The notes: a model not told the origin generated them from the sequence alone. A DNA stretch of 64,000 nt from Candidatus Lachnocurva vaginae (GCA_011082265.1 CP049781.1:1426001-1490000); one strand, 5' to 3'. Numbered from the stretch's first letter, positions 43,494 through 52,249 are shown. Numbers and translations are program-made.

Positions 43494-43904
43494 TCAGTTG
43501 CTCCCAAATGTTTTTTCTTCTTCATCATAGATTTTATCAAGCTCCGACATCATTTCTTTCCACTTATTGTATACTTCATTACTTTTTTTATATACAATAT
43601 CCGCATTTTTTTCAGTCATTTTCAGATGAAAAAACATGAAAAGGCTGTATATTAAAATTCCTAGGAAAATAAAAATAAATATCGTACTTGCATGAATATT
43701 TATTTTCGTCACATAAATAATAGCTGCAATAAAGCTCAAATATATAATTAAGAATATCAATGTACCTACTGAAAAAGCTATAATCTTCATCGTACTTATG
43801 TAGTCTTGTTTTCGATACTCCATAGCAATTTTAAGTTCCTGACTATGTTTTTTATCAAACATAGTCATTTTTATCATTTGTTCTACTCTATCATATTTTA
43901 TCAT
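43494..43904 (-). CDS. Two-span membrane protein of unknown function
   Basis: A 136-residue protein. A charged N-terminal stretch is followed by two hydrophobic segments (about 38-60 and 68-90) and a helical, acidic C-terminus ending YDEEEKTFGSN. The ATG at 43904 has no clear ribosome-binding site; a Met at about codon 10, after AGAGTAGAACAA, is an alternative. It lies 3 bp before the polytopic membrane protein and about 90 bp after yvyF. No family is recognised. Confidence 0.6.
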   Translation of the reverse strand: MIKYDRVEQMIKMTMFDKKHSQELKIAMEYRKQDYISTMKIIAFSVGTLIFLIIYLSFIAAIIYVTKINIHASTIFIFIFLGILIYSLFMFFHLKMTEKNADIVYKKSNEVYNKWKEMMSELDKIYDEEEKTFGSN

Positions 43905-43991
43905 TTTATAATTTTTTTAACTCAATATTAGTATCCACTTTTAAGTGCATTTTCTACATAACAATTCATAATTCTTGCTTTGTAACTTTAT

Positions 43992-44396
43992 TTACTTTAA
44001 AAAGCGCATTCTATCTTCTTCTTTTTTAGAATATGACTTCTTCTTAGGTTGTTCCTTCTGTTTCGGTTCATCGCTAAGACCTCTTGCCAATTTATTTTTA
44101 CATTCCTGGCAAAATCTTCCTGTATAAATATTCTTTCCGCAGTTTTCACAAGCTAAAAGTATTGGTGAATCCGGAGCAAGCTGTAATCTTTCTTCTCTTA
44201 TCCACTGTCTTAACTGATTAGTTGTAACATCATTTTCTACTGCAATTTCTTTCATATTAGCCTTAGGATTATCCCATAGATACTCCTTAACATGTTGAAA
44301 TTTCACTTCCAATTTGTCTTTACATGAACCGCAAAGCTGAGTTCCTCCTATGTAATTAAAAAGTCTTCCACATGATCTGCAATTTATAACTTCCAT
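43992..44396 (-). CDS. yvyF: YvyF-like flagellar operon protein
   Basis: A 134-residue cytosolic protein with two zinc-ribbon-like Cys pairs (CRSCG near residue 6, CGSCK near 22; CENCG near 84 and CQECK near 95) around a small DNA-binding-like helical segment (MKEIAVENDVTTNQLRQWIREERLQL). This is the layout of YvyF/TIGR03826, a regulator found with comF and flagellar genes in Bacilli and Clostridia. AAGGAGAGTCTAA precedes the ATG, 13 bp after comFC. The C-terminus is Lys-rich. Confidence 0.85.
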   Translation of the reverse strand: MEVINCRSCGRLFNYIGGTQLCGSCKDKLEVKFQHVKEYLWDNPKANMKEIAVENDVTTNQLRQWIREERLQLAPDSPILLACENCGKNIYTGRFCQECKNKLARGLSDEPKQKEQPKKKSYSKKEEDRMRFLK

Positions 44397-44409
44397 TTAG
44401 ACTCTCCTT

Positions 44410-45141
44410 CTAGTGTATATCACCATTGCATACACAAATAAAGTAAATTTCATTTACTCCATTTTGCCTTAGTTCTGCCGCTATACTGTTAAGAGTTGCC
44501 CCCGTTGTATATATATCATCTATAAGTAATATTTTGTTTAATTTTACACTAATTTCATTATATTTAAAAGCATGATTAAGATTTATATACCTTTCTAAAG
44601 CATTTTGAGTTTTTAAAGCCTTAGTAGAAACATTTCTTTTTATAATATTTTCACATACCGGTATATTAAAACACTTTGATACATAGTCCGCCAGAACTTT
44701 AGCCTGATTATATCCCCTTTTTAAAAGTCTTTTTTTACTTATTGGTATCGGAACTATTGCATCTATACTTCCCTTTGATTCTATATATCTTATAAATTCT
44801 CCTAAATACTTTTCTATATCTTTTGAAAAAACTTTTGCATAAGCTCTTTTATTTTTATATTTAAATCCATACATAGCCCTCTTTACTGGTCCTTCATACA
44901 AATAAACGGAACGTCCCTGTATAAATTCTCTTTTTATATTAATGCAATCTTCACATAAATCATTAATATTATCTTGTAACTTTCTTCCGCATTTTATACA
45001 CATAGGCTCATCTACAAAATGAACATTTTTAAAGCATTCATTACAAAATCCTTTATCATATTCTTTAATAGTAAGGACTTTATCACAGCCCGGACATTTA
45101 GGCGGAAAAATTAGATTTAAAATTTTATATATTTTATTCAT
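44410..45141 (-). CDS. comFC: ComF family phosphoribosyltransferase-like protein
   Basis: A 243-residue protein with an N-terminal zinc-binding region (PPKCPGC, CNEC, CIKCG, CEDC) and a type I phosphoribosyltransferase domain with ILLIDDIYTTGATLNSIA binding PRPP. In Bacillus ComFC acts in DNA uptake; in many Clostridia its role is unproven. AAGGAGG lies 16 bases before the ATG, an unusually wide gap. It is the first gene of the long minus-strand run leading through cdaA into the polysaccharide cluster. Confidence 0.9.
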   Translation of the reverse strand: MNKIYKILNLIFPPKCPGCDKVLTIKEYDKGFCNECFKNVHFVDEPMCIKCGRKLQDNINDLCEDCINIKREFIQGRSVYLYEGPVKRAMYGFKYKNKRAYAKVFSKDIEKYLGEFIRYIESKGSIDAIVPIPISKKRLLKRGYNQAKVLADYVSKCFNIPVCENIIKRNVSTKALKTQNALERYINLNHAFKYNEISVKLNKILLIDDIYTTGATLNSIAAELRQNGVNEIYFICVCNGDIH

Positions 45142-45162
45142 TAAAATACGTTTTTCGCCTCC

Positions 45163-45190
45163 TTGACTTTAATCCCCCCAAAAATATAAA
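45163..45190 (+). promoter_or_regulatory. Promoter of the orphan lipoprotein gene
   Basis: TTGACT (45163-45168), 16 bp, TATAAA (45185-45190), about 30 bp before the GTG start. It faces the comFC gene, whose leader overlaps it on the other strand. Confidence 0.65.
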
Positions 45191-45222
45191 ATGAATTTTG
45201 TTAAAATGGAGGTTTTTCACAA

Positions 45223-46617
45223 GTGATTAAGAAATTAAGAAATTTTAAAAAAGTATATATAGTTTTAATGATTTTTCTTTTAACTTTTTCAGTAACAGGC
45301 TGCAAAAAAAATAAAAGAAACTCCGATGTCAATTATAATAACATAAATAAAAATCACATTAAAGGTTCTTACACAGTATATGTGATAAACTCGGAAAAAG
45401 GACTTATGAAAAAGAATCTTTTAAAGGGATATGAAGATGCTCTTACCGATTTATTTGGAAAAAAACATTTTAAATTGAAATTTTTTGATGTTGATGAGAA
45501 TAGTTCTTCTTTTCCAGATTCCGTAAAAAAGTCAAATCTCATACTCGCAAATGGTAAAATTGCTCTTGAAAAATCAGTAAACTATTCAAGTCAAATCCCT
45601 GTTGTAGCTACTGGAATATTAAATTTTCAATCAGTCTTAAAAACTGAAAATACAGGGCTTTTAAACCCAACTGGTATTAATATTACGGGAACATCGACGA
45701 TATCGCCGATGTCTAATGTGATGTCTCTTATAATTGAAAGCGTAGGCGATTTAAAATCCGTAGGACTTTTATACAGTCCTGAGGATGACAATGCAATTTA
45801 TCAGAATGAAGTATTAGAATCTTTTATGAACAGTGCAGGAATTCGCTGGAAAGAATATGAGCTTGCTTCAACTAAAACAACCGAAGACAAAAATTCTGAT
45901 AGTAATGGCGAAAATGCCAACAAAAAAAATGTTGATAATAAAAATAATAACGAAAAAAGTTTAACTAATAAAAGTACTGACAATGTAAACCAAAATGATG
46001 AAAATACAGCAGTAGTCATAGATCCTATAACTCCAACTCTTCAAAGCAGTTTTTCAAGATCCTTTAATTCAATTGATAATATAGGTGAAAAAAGTCTTAT
46101 TGAGACTCCCTTCTCTCCTACATCAGCAAGAGCTCCTAAAATTTCAAAAAATTGGGATATTCAAAGTGCCAGCAATCCTTCTATTCTAGAAGGTGCAACC
46201 AATGAAGACGTACTTAATTGTGCAGTATCAGAATGCAGTGTTTTATTTATTCCTTCGGGAAGCAATATTAAAGATCAATTGAATTTAATAACAAAAGCTT
46301 CAGATAATGCAGCTATTCCTACTATTACAAATGACTCTTTAATTTCGGATAAGACCTTTACATGCCTTTATACCGATCCTTACGCCTTCGGATATTCAGC
46401 AGGAAAACAAACCTATAGGATTCTTATAAAGAAAGAAAAAGCTAAAGATATGGCAATAGAATCTATATCACCTTCCGTCACTGTAAAGCTTTATAATAAA
46501 TCTTTGAGTAAAAAATATAATAGAGTTTTCCCAAAATCCTTCTTCGAAGTAAATTCTTATCTTAAAGAAAGCGTCCCAGGGGTTACAGTAAAAAGAATTA
46601 ATAAAAAGAAAATTTAA
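45223..46617 (+). CDS. Orphan substrate-binding lipoprotein (ABC_sub_bind/TrpX-like) with an Asn-rich insertion
   Basis: A 464-residue lipoprotein. The signal peptide ends in the lipobox VTGC with lipidated C27. LNPTGINITGTST near 147-159 and the YTDPYAFGYSAGKQTYRILI block near the C-terminus match the ABC sub-bind family of binding proteins. Between about residues 216 and 318 there is a low-complexity Asn/Lys/Ser/Thr insertion that splits the two-lobed fold. The start is GTG with GGAGG upstream. No permease or ATPase gene is adjacent, so its partner and ligand are unknown. It has its own promoter and terminator. Confidence 0.8.
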   Translation: MIKKLRNFKKVYIVLMIFLLTFSVTGCKKNKRNSDVNYNNINKNHIKGSYTVYVINSEKGLMKKNLLKGYEDALTDLFGKKHFKLKFFDVDENSSSFPDSVKKSNLILANGKIALEKSVNYSSQIPVVATGILNFQSVLKTENTGLLNPTGINITGTSTISPMSNVMSLIIESVGDLKSVGLLYSPEDDNAIYQNEVLESFMNSAGIRWKEYELASTKTTEDKNSDSNGENANKKNVDNKNNNEKSLTNKSTDNVNQNDENTAVVIDPITPTLQSSFSRSFNSIDNIGEKSLIETPFSPTSARAPKISKNWDIQSASNPSILEGATNEDVLNCAVSECSVLFIPSGSNIKDQLNLITKASDNAAIPTITNDSLISDKTFTCLYTDPYAFGYSAGKQTYRILIKKEKAKDMAIESISPSVTVKLYNKSLSKKYNRVFPKSFFEVNSYLKESVPGVTVKRINKKKI

Positions 46618-46651
46618 CAAAATAATTTTTTAATGAAAAAAAGATATTATT

Positions 46652-46691
46652 AAAAGAAAATCCTTTTATTATTTAAAAAGGATTTTCTTTT
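46652..46691. terminator. Bidirectional terminator overlapping the recD2 stop codon
   Basis: AAAAGAAAATCCTTTT (46652-46667) pairs perfectly with 46676-46691 around an 8-base loop. The right arm encodes the last residues of RecD2 and its stop codon lies in the loop-stem junction. It serves the + strand lipoprotein gene and probably recD2 as well. Confidence 0.85.
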
Positions 46692-48910
46692 ATATTTATA
46701 AGTTTTTCGCAAAGCCCCGTCTGTCTTCGTACTTCATTTTTATTTTGTATCATATAATTTAATGCTTTTTCACTTCCCACTATAACAACACATTTTTTTG
46801 CTCTTGTTATAGCTGTATATAAAAGATTTCTATTTGAAAGAAGTCTCGGAACATCTAAAATAGGTATAACTACAGCAGGATATTCACTTCCCTGAGATTT
46901 ATGTATAGTAATCGCATATGCAAGTTCAATTTCATCCAAATCTGTAAAATCATATTTTACATATCTATTTTCATCATACAAAACTTCAACTTTTTTATTT
47001 AATTTATCAATTTCTATAACTTCTCCTATATCGCCATTAAATACGCCCTTTCCGGTTTCTATAGGTATATCGTACATTCCCTTTATTATCCAGTCGAGCT
47101 TATAATCATTCTTATTTTGCATAACTTTATCATGTTCTCTTAAAATTTTTCCGTTCGGTAATTCGTATTCTTTTTTATTTATAGCTTTAGGATTTAAAGC
47201 CCTCTGCAAATCTTCATTTAATTTATACGTTCCCAAATTTCCTTTTTTCATCGGAGTTATAACTTGAATATCCGAAGTCCTTGCATCAACATAATTAGGA
47301 AGCTTTTGGCTTAAAAGTCTCCAAATACGTGCAGTTATATGTATAGCATCACTTTCTTCTATAAAAAAGAAATCACTGCTCTTATTATCTAATTTTATTT
47401 TTTCACCATTATTTACTTTATGAGCATTTTTTACTATGTCACTTTCCATCGCCTGCCTGAATATTTTTTCAAGTTTTATTGTAGAAAACTTTTCTGAAGC
47501 AATAATATCATGAAGCACATTTCCCGGTCCTACAGAAGGAAGCTGATCTATATCGCCTACCATTATAAGTCTACAATTTAAAGGGATAGCTTTTAGAAGA
47601 GAATTAAATAAGCTTATATCCACCATAGACATTTCGTCAACAATAACAACATCAGCTTCAAGAGGATTTTCTTCATTCCTCAAAAATTCTCCGTGCGAAG
47701 ATCCATCCTTATCATCAACCACTCCATTTACTTCTAAAAGTCTATGAATTGTCTTAGCTTCATATCCTGTAGTTTCAGACATTCTTTTTGCAGCTCTCCC
47801 TGTTGGAGCGGCAAGCGAAATTTTTAGATTTTTAGCACCGAAAAATTGTATGATTCCATTAATAGTAGTGGTTTTACCGGTCCCCGGTCCTCCTGTTAAA
47901 ATGCTTACTCCATTCTCTATCGATTTTTTAATAAAAAGAAGCTGCATTTCATCCAGTAAAATATTTTTTTCTTTAAAAAATTTTTCAAAATCCTCGACTG
48001 TAGATTTTTCATAATTTAAATCCGCTACGGATGCATTTATAGAAAGAAGTCGTTTTGCTACTTCCGCCTCCACTTTATAATAATAATTTAAATACACATC
48101 TGTAGAATGTTCTATTTTAATCCTTCTGTCGATTACCATATTTGAAAGCAATGTTTCAAAATAATCATTTTCTATTTCAATATCAAGTAAAAACTTTGTT
48201 TCATTAAAAAGGTCCATAACTTTCATATAAGTATTGCCCTTTTCGGCATTTAAATAAAGTATATACTCTACTGCACTTTTTATTCTAAACTCGGAGTCTT
48301 TTTCTATTCCTACTTTTCTCGCAATTTCATCAGCAGTCTTAAAGCCTATTCCTCTTACATCCTCTGAAAGTTTATATGGATTTTGTTTTATTATGTAATA
48401 AATTTCATCTTCATATACTTTATAAAGCTTTACTGCAAGCGTTCCATTAATTCCATACTGCGAAAGGAAAATCATTGCATCCCTTAAATCCCTTTTTTCT
48501 TCAAACTGGTATGCAATATCCTGAGCTTTTTTTCCGCTTATTCCTTTAATTTTTGATAAAAGCTCCGGCTCTTCCTCAATAACTCTTTTGGTATCATCTT
48601 TAAATGTTTGTATAATTTTGTGAGCAATAGAAGGTCCCACTCCTTTAATCGCTCCACTTGATAAATATCTTTCAAGAGAAACAATGTCATTAGGAATTGA
48701 CGCTTTAAAGCTTATCGCTTTAAGCTGCTTTCCATATAATGGATGATTTACATATTCTCCTTTTACACAGATATTTTCGCCTACGCTTATAGAATTAAAG
48801 CTTCCGACAGATGTAAGAAGTTCTTTGCCTGTCGAAAGCTCCAATACCGTATAACCAGTATCTTTATTTTGATATATTATATTCTCTACTATACCTTCAA
48901 TTTGTTCCAT
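46673..48910 (-). CDS. recD2: RecD-like DNA helicase RecD2
   Basis: A 745-residue superfamily 1B 5'-3' helicase. An N-terminal region with an OB-like start (EGIVENIIYQNKDTGYTV) and helix-hairpin-helix repeats (about 85-200) marks RecD2 rather than RecBCD-type RecD. The helicase core shows GGPGTGKTT (Walker A, near 345), DEMSMVD, GDIDQLPSVGPG and the SH3-bearing C-terminus with AITIHKSQGSEYPAV. It starts inside the end of the rod-binding gene (14-bp overlap). A DNA-repair helicase as last gene of a flagellar unit is unusual. Confidence 0.95.
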   Translation of the reverse strand: MEQIEGIVENIIYQNKDTGYTVLELSTGKELLTSVGSFNSISVGENICVKGEYVNHPLYGKQLKAISFKASIPNDIVSLERYLSSGAIKGVGPSIAHKIIQTFKDDTKRVIEEEPELLSKIKGISGKKAQDIAYQFEEKRDLRDAMIFLSQYGINGTLAVKLYKVYEDEIYYIIKQNPYKLSEDVRGIGFKTADEIARKVGIEKDSEFRIKSAVEYILYLNAEKGNTYMKVMDLFNETKFLLDIEIENDYFETLLSNMVIDRRIKIEHSTDVYLNYYYKVEAEVAKRLLSINASVADLNYEKSTVEDFEKFFKEKNILLDEMQLLFIKKSIENGVSILTGGPGTGKTTTINGIIQFFGAKNLKISLAAPTGRAAKRMSETTGYEAKTIHRLLEVNGVVDDKDGSSHGEFLRNEENPLEADVVIVDEMSMVDISLFNSLLKAIPLNCRLIMVGDIDQLPSVGPGNVLHDIIASEKFSTIKLEKIFRQAMESDIVKNAHKVNNGEKIKLDNKSSDFFFIEESDAIHITARIWRLLSQKLPNYVDARTSDIQVITPMKKGNLGTYKLNEDLQRALNPKAINKKEYELPNGKILREHDKVMQNKNDYKLDWIIKGMYDIPIETGKGVFNGDIGEVIEIDKLNKKVEVLYDENRYVKYDFTDLDEIELAYAITIHKSQGSEYPAVVIPILDVPRLLSNRNLLYTAITRAKKCVVIVGSEKALNYMIQNKNEVRRQTGLCEKLINIKENPF

Positions 48911-49373
48911 TTAAATTATTTTCCGATTTATTATTTTTCTTGCTTATAGTTTCTAAATGTCCTTTAATATTATCTTCAATCTTTGCATTTTTCTTTGATT
49001 TTGATTTATTAACTCCGTCTTTTATTCCATAGGTTCGTTTCATCTGATCAATAAGAGAATCTGTATATCTCTTTCCTGTTTTATCAACTATTTTAGTTGC
49101 CATATCTCTATAAAGATTATCCATGAAAAGATCTTTCATCTGAGATACAGGAGTATTTCCTTTATCATTAAACATTTTAGTAGACTTATGAATCTCTTTT
49201 AATACCTGTTCCACAAAATATGATTCAAATGATTTAACAGCACTTCTAAGCTCTTCTTCAGTAGAATTCTTTGAAAGTCCTTTTGCTTTATTTTTTATTT
49301 TATCAGATTTAAAATTTTCATCTTTAATATTAAAATATGCAGAACTATTTAAAATACTATTAAGATTATCCAT
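48897..49373 (-). CDS. Rod-binding protein (FlgJ N-terminal-like)
   Basis: A 158-residue protein resembling the rod-binding N-domain of FlgJ: ELRSAVKSFESYFVEQVLKEIHKST followed by MFMDNLYRDMATKI-type sequence. There is no muramidase domain, as usual in Clostridia. The C-terminus is Lys/Asn-rich. It follows flgG by 39 bp and helps rod assembly through the wall by family knowledge. The ATG is preceded by AGGGTGATTTT. Confidence 0.87.
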   Translation of the reverse strand: MDNLNSILNSSAYFNIKDENFKSDKIKNKAKGLSKNSTEEELRSAVKSFESYFVEQVLKEIHKSTKMFNDKGNTPVSQMKDLFMDNLYRDMATKIVDKTGKRYTDSLIDQMKRTYGIKDGVNKSKSKKNAKIEDNIKGHLETISKKNNKSENNLNGTN

Positions 49374-49412
49374 AAAATCACCCTATCAACTAAAATTAAA
49401 AATTCTCCTTAT

Positions 49413-50231
49413 TTATCTTCTAAGGTTATTTGCTTCCTCAAGCATAGTATCAGATGTTGTAATAGCTTTTGAATTTAATTCATAAGCTCTCTGTGCAATA
49501 ATAAGACTTACCATTTCATCTGCAACATTTACATTTGAGCCTTCCAAATATCCTTGTGATATTTTACTCTTTTCCATTCCTTCTGTAGTACTTTCATTCA
49601 TAGCTTCTCCCGATGCAATGCTCGTTCTTAAAAGATTGTGACCTACTTTTTCAAGTCCTACAGGATTTGCAAATTGAAAAAGTCCTACAGACTGTCCTGT
49701 CTTAACATAGTTTCCGTCTTTTCCTCTATATGCAACTTGCCCGTCTGTACCGAAAGTTACGCTCTGAGTACCTGCTTCTTTAGGAAGTAATACCGGTTTT
49801 CCTTGATTATCTAAAACTTTATGTCCTTCTGCATCTGTAAGCACTCTCTGTCCCTGATTATCAAGAGCCCATTTAAAATCTCCGTGACGTGTATAAAGAG
49901 TCTCTCCATTCATTCCGCCAACTGCAAAGAATCCCTGTCCATTAACCATAAGAGCTGTCTTACTATCACTTTCAAACTGAGCTCCCTGTGTATATATTGA
50001 ATTTATAGCAGCTATTCTGGTTCCAAGTCCCACTTGTGCTCTAGTAGGCTTAGGTTCTCCATTAGCTGTTGTAGTTTTTTCTCTTAATGTTTGATATAAA
50101 AGCGACTTGAATTCAGCTTTCTGAGTCTTATATCCTGTCGTATTAACATTTGCAAGGTTATTTGCAATTGTATCAACATTTGTCTGCTGTGCTCTCATCC
50201 CGGACGCTGCTGTCCAAAGCGATCTCATCAT
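49413..50231 (-). CDS. flgG: Flagellar distal rod protein FlgG
   Basis: Structural protein of the flagellar rod. The 272 residues begin MMRSLWTAASGMRAQQTNVDTIANNLANVNTTGYK, the canonical N-terminal helix and NNLAN motif. They end with a coiled-coil region carrying EGSNVNVADEMVSLIIAQRAYELNSKAI, the usual end of rod/hook proteins. The mid-region has EFKSLLYQTLR, the FlgG-specific segment. AGGAGGTAATGTATT precedes the ATG. It is the second gene of the flgF-flgG-rod-binding-recD2 unit. Confidence 0.95.
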   Translation of the reverse strand: MMRSLWTAASGMRAQQTNVDTIANNLANVNTTGYKTQKAEFKSLLYQTLREKTTTANGEPKPTRAQVGLGTRIAAINSIYTQGAQFESDSKTALMVNGQGFFAVGGMNGETLYTRHGDFKWALDNQGQRVLTDAEGHKVLDNQGKPVLLPKEAGTQSVTFGTDGQVAYRGKDGNYVKTGQSVGLFQFANPVGLEKVGHNLLRTSIASGEAMNESTTEGMEKSKISQGYLEGSNVNVADEMVSLIIAQRAYELNSKAITTSDTMLEEANNLRR

Positions 50232-50257
50232 AATACATTACCTCCTAAAGCTCGTTA

Positions 50258-51058
50258 TCATACTTTTCCAACATTAGTAGCAGCTTGTTCAAGTGTCATA
50301 TCTTCCGTCTGTATCATTTTCTGACCTGCTTCATAAGCTCTTTGTATGGTAATCATATTGACCATTTCATCTATAACATTAACATTTGAAGTTTCAAGCA
50401 CTCCCTGTTCAAGAGTCGCTGTAGCAGGAATAATTCCCACTCCTTCCTTCACTTCATACAAGTTATCACCGAATTTCGTAATATAATCATAATTATTAAA
50501 ATCGACAAGTCCCACATTTCCTACAACCGTATTATTTTGTATAATACTGCCGTCCTGCCCTATAGAATAAGGCTTTAGAGGATTCACTTTCACAAAATTT
50601 CCCTCAGTATTAGAGGAGTTCGTAGCTCCATATCGATTTAGAACATAGTCTCCTGTTCCTGTTCTTAAATATCCATTCACATCGACTGTAAAATTACCAT
50701 CTCTTGTGTATTTTATGCTTCTTTCTCCTGCCTTATTTGTGTGAGATATTGCAAAAAATCCTTTTCCCGAAATGGCAATATCGGAAGGCACATCTGTAAT
50801 CTTAAAGCTTCCCTGATCATAGTTAGTATATACCTCTCCTACCTTATCACCAAGCCTTATATCTCCCACTCCTTTAGCAGTCATATAATTTCCGCTGTCC
50901 TTAATTCTGAGTGCAAGCTGTTTTCTAAAAGCCTGATTTACAGTTCCTTCCTTTTTAAATCCAACCGTATCAGAATTGGCAAGGTTGTTTGACAGAACAT
51001 CCAATCTTCTTTGCTCTTCCACCATCCCTGTGTAAGCTGCATACAGTCCTTTTACCAT
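50258..51058 (-). CDS. flgF: Flagellar proximal rod protein FlgF-like
   Basis: A 266-residue rod/hook-basal body protein: MVKGLYAAYTGMVEEQRRLDVLSNNLANSDTVGFKKEG and the C-terminal ETSNVNVIDEMVNMITIQRAYEAGQKMIQ. The FlgF/FlhO distinction is by order, since flgF-flgG (flhO-flhP) pairs follow mbl in Bacillus. GAGGAACGAATAA precedes the ATG. It is the first gene after a sigma-28-like promoter. Confidence 0.92.
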   Translation of the reverse strand: MVKGLYAAYTGMVEEQRRLDVLSNNLANSDTVGFKKEGTVNQAFRKQLALRIKDSGNYMTAKGVGDIRLGDKVGEVYTNYDQGSFKITDVPSDIAISGKGFFAISHTNKAGERSIKYTRDGNFTVDVNGYLRTGTGDYVLNRYGATNSSNTEGNFVKVNPLKPYSIGQDGSIIQNNTVVGNVGLVDFNNYDYITKFGDNLYEVKEGVGIIPATATLEQGVLETSNVNVIDEMVNMITIQRAYEAGQKMIQTEDMTLEQAATNVGKV

Positions 51059-51111
51059 TTATTCGTTCCTCTTTTCCAAAACGATGTTAACCTAAATAGT
51101 CTCCATCTAGA

Positions 51112-51140
51112 TTATCGGCAATTTGTGCTCTTTACTTTAG
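51112..51140 (-). promoter_or_regulatory. Sigma-28 (SigD/FliA) promoter of flgF-flgG-rod-binding-recD2
   Basis: On the minus strand CTAAA (51136-51140), 16 bp, GCCGATAA (51112-51119). The Bacillus SigD consensus is TAAA-N15-GCCGATAT, so the -10 is nearly perfect. The -35 lies in the last codons and stop of the upstream glycosyltransferase gene. It sits about 53 bp before the flgF ATG. Confidence 0.8.
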
Positions 51141-52172
51141 CTTTAAAATTAAATTTATAATAGATCCAAAAAATGTATAAGATATAGAAAACAAAATTAT
51201 AGCTATCTTTCTTGACAAGGGGATCTGACCTTTTAAAAGTTCTATTTTATTTTTTCTTAAACGTTTTTGTATAATTTTTATCTCTTTTTTGTATTTTTCC
51301 TTTAGCTTAAAGAAGTTTTTATCCATGCAAAGATTGACAAGTAATCCAAAATCCGCTCTTTTTCTGTTAAAGCTTGCACTTTTCTTTATTTGTTCAAGAG
51401 CATTCTTTTTTTCTGCTATATCTTCTATAATATCCCAAGCCTTTAAAAGTCCAAAATTTTTATCTGAAAAAGGTGATTTAGTAAGGCTTTCATCATTTGC
51501 TCTATAATTATAAATCGTATCACTTCCAATAGCAATTTTTTTAGCATCGCAGGCAATAGAAAAAATAGTTGCTGTATCTTCCGCAATAACGATATTTGAA
51601 TCAATAAAATTATTTAATACAATATTTTTTTTAAAAATTTTTCCCCATACATATTGAACATTTATTTGGGTATTAATCTTGAATAAAGAATTTATGAAGC
51701 TACAGTTTGATATGCAAAAATCACTACGAGTTTCAACTATCCCATAAGTATTTTTATATTCTTCCCAACTATGATTTTGTATTTTAATCCTTGGATTTTC
51801 CTTAAATCTTACATGCATTCCCATTGCAAAATCTGCATCATATTTTTTTATCAAACTATATAAATAATATAGTGTATCTTCTTCATATTTATCGTCTGAA
51901 TCTAAAAATGTCACATATTCACCTTTGGAAAATAGCACTCCGAATTCTCTTGCTTTTAAAACGCCTCGATTTGTCTGGTGAAGTGCATGTATTCTTGGAT
52001 CTCTATCGGCCCAATCGTTGCAAAATACTCCTGAACTATCAGTCGATCCATCATCCACCAATATAAGTTCAAAGTTGCTATATGTCTGACAAAGCACCGA
52101 TTCAATACATCCAGCTATCCATTTTGAAGAATTATATACTGGAACTATTATACTTATAAGCGGTTTGTCCAT
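51132..52172 (-). CDS. Family 2 glycosyltransferase between mreB and flgF
   Basis: A 346-residue GT2 enzyme: ISIIVPVYNSSKWI, ELILVDDGSTDSSG and TFLDSDDKYEEDT carry the nucleotide and DxD motifs. The C-terminal end has a hydrophobic segment (IILFSISYTFFGSIINLIL), perhaps a membrane tether. I use the ATG at 52170-52172 with AGGAAGAGTGAA before it. It lies between mreB, with its own terminator, and the flagellar unit, an insertion relative to the mbl-flhO-flhP order of Bacillus. A role in modifying a surface or flagellar component is only a guess. Confidence 0.85.
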   Translation of the reverse strand: MDKPLISIIVPVYNSSKWIAGCIESVLCQTYSNFELILVDDGSTDSSGVFCNDWADRDPRIHALHQTNRGVLKAREFGVLFSKGEYVTFLDSDDKYEEDTLYYLYSLIKKYDADFAMGMHVRFKENPRIKIQNHSWEEYKNTYGIVETRSDFCISNCSFINSLFKINTQINVQYVWGKIFKKNIVLNNFIDSNIVIAEDTATIFSIACDAKKIAIGSDTIYNYRANDESLTKSPFSDKNFGLLKAWDIIEDIAEKKNALEQIKKSASFNRKRADFGLLVNLCMDKNFFKLKEKYKKEIKIIQKRLRKNKIELLKGQIPLSRKIAIILFSISYTFFGSIINLILKLK

Positions 52173-52200
52173 TTCACTCTTCCTTTTTATCTTCTTAAAA

Positions 52201-52239
52201 AAAATAGTCAAAGAAATTAACAATTGCTTTGACTATTTT
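52201..52239 (-). terminator. Terminator of mreB
   Basis: AAAATAGTCAAAG (52201-52213) pairs perfectly with 52227-52239, followed on the minus strand by a T-run continuing into 52197-52204. It lies 11 bp after the mreB stop and separates it from the GT2 gene. Confidence 0.88.
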
Positions 52240-52249
52240 AACATTTATA

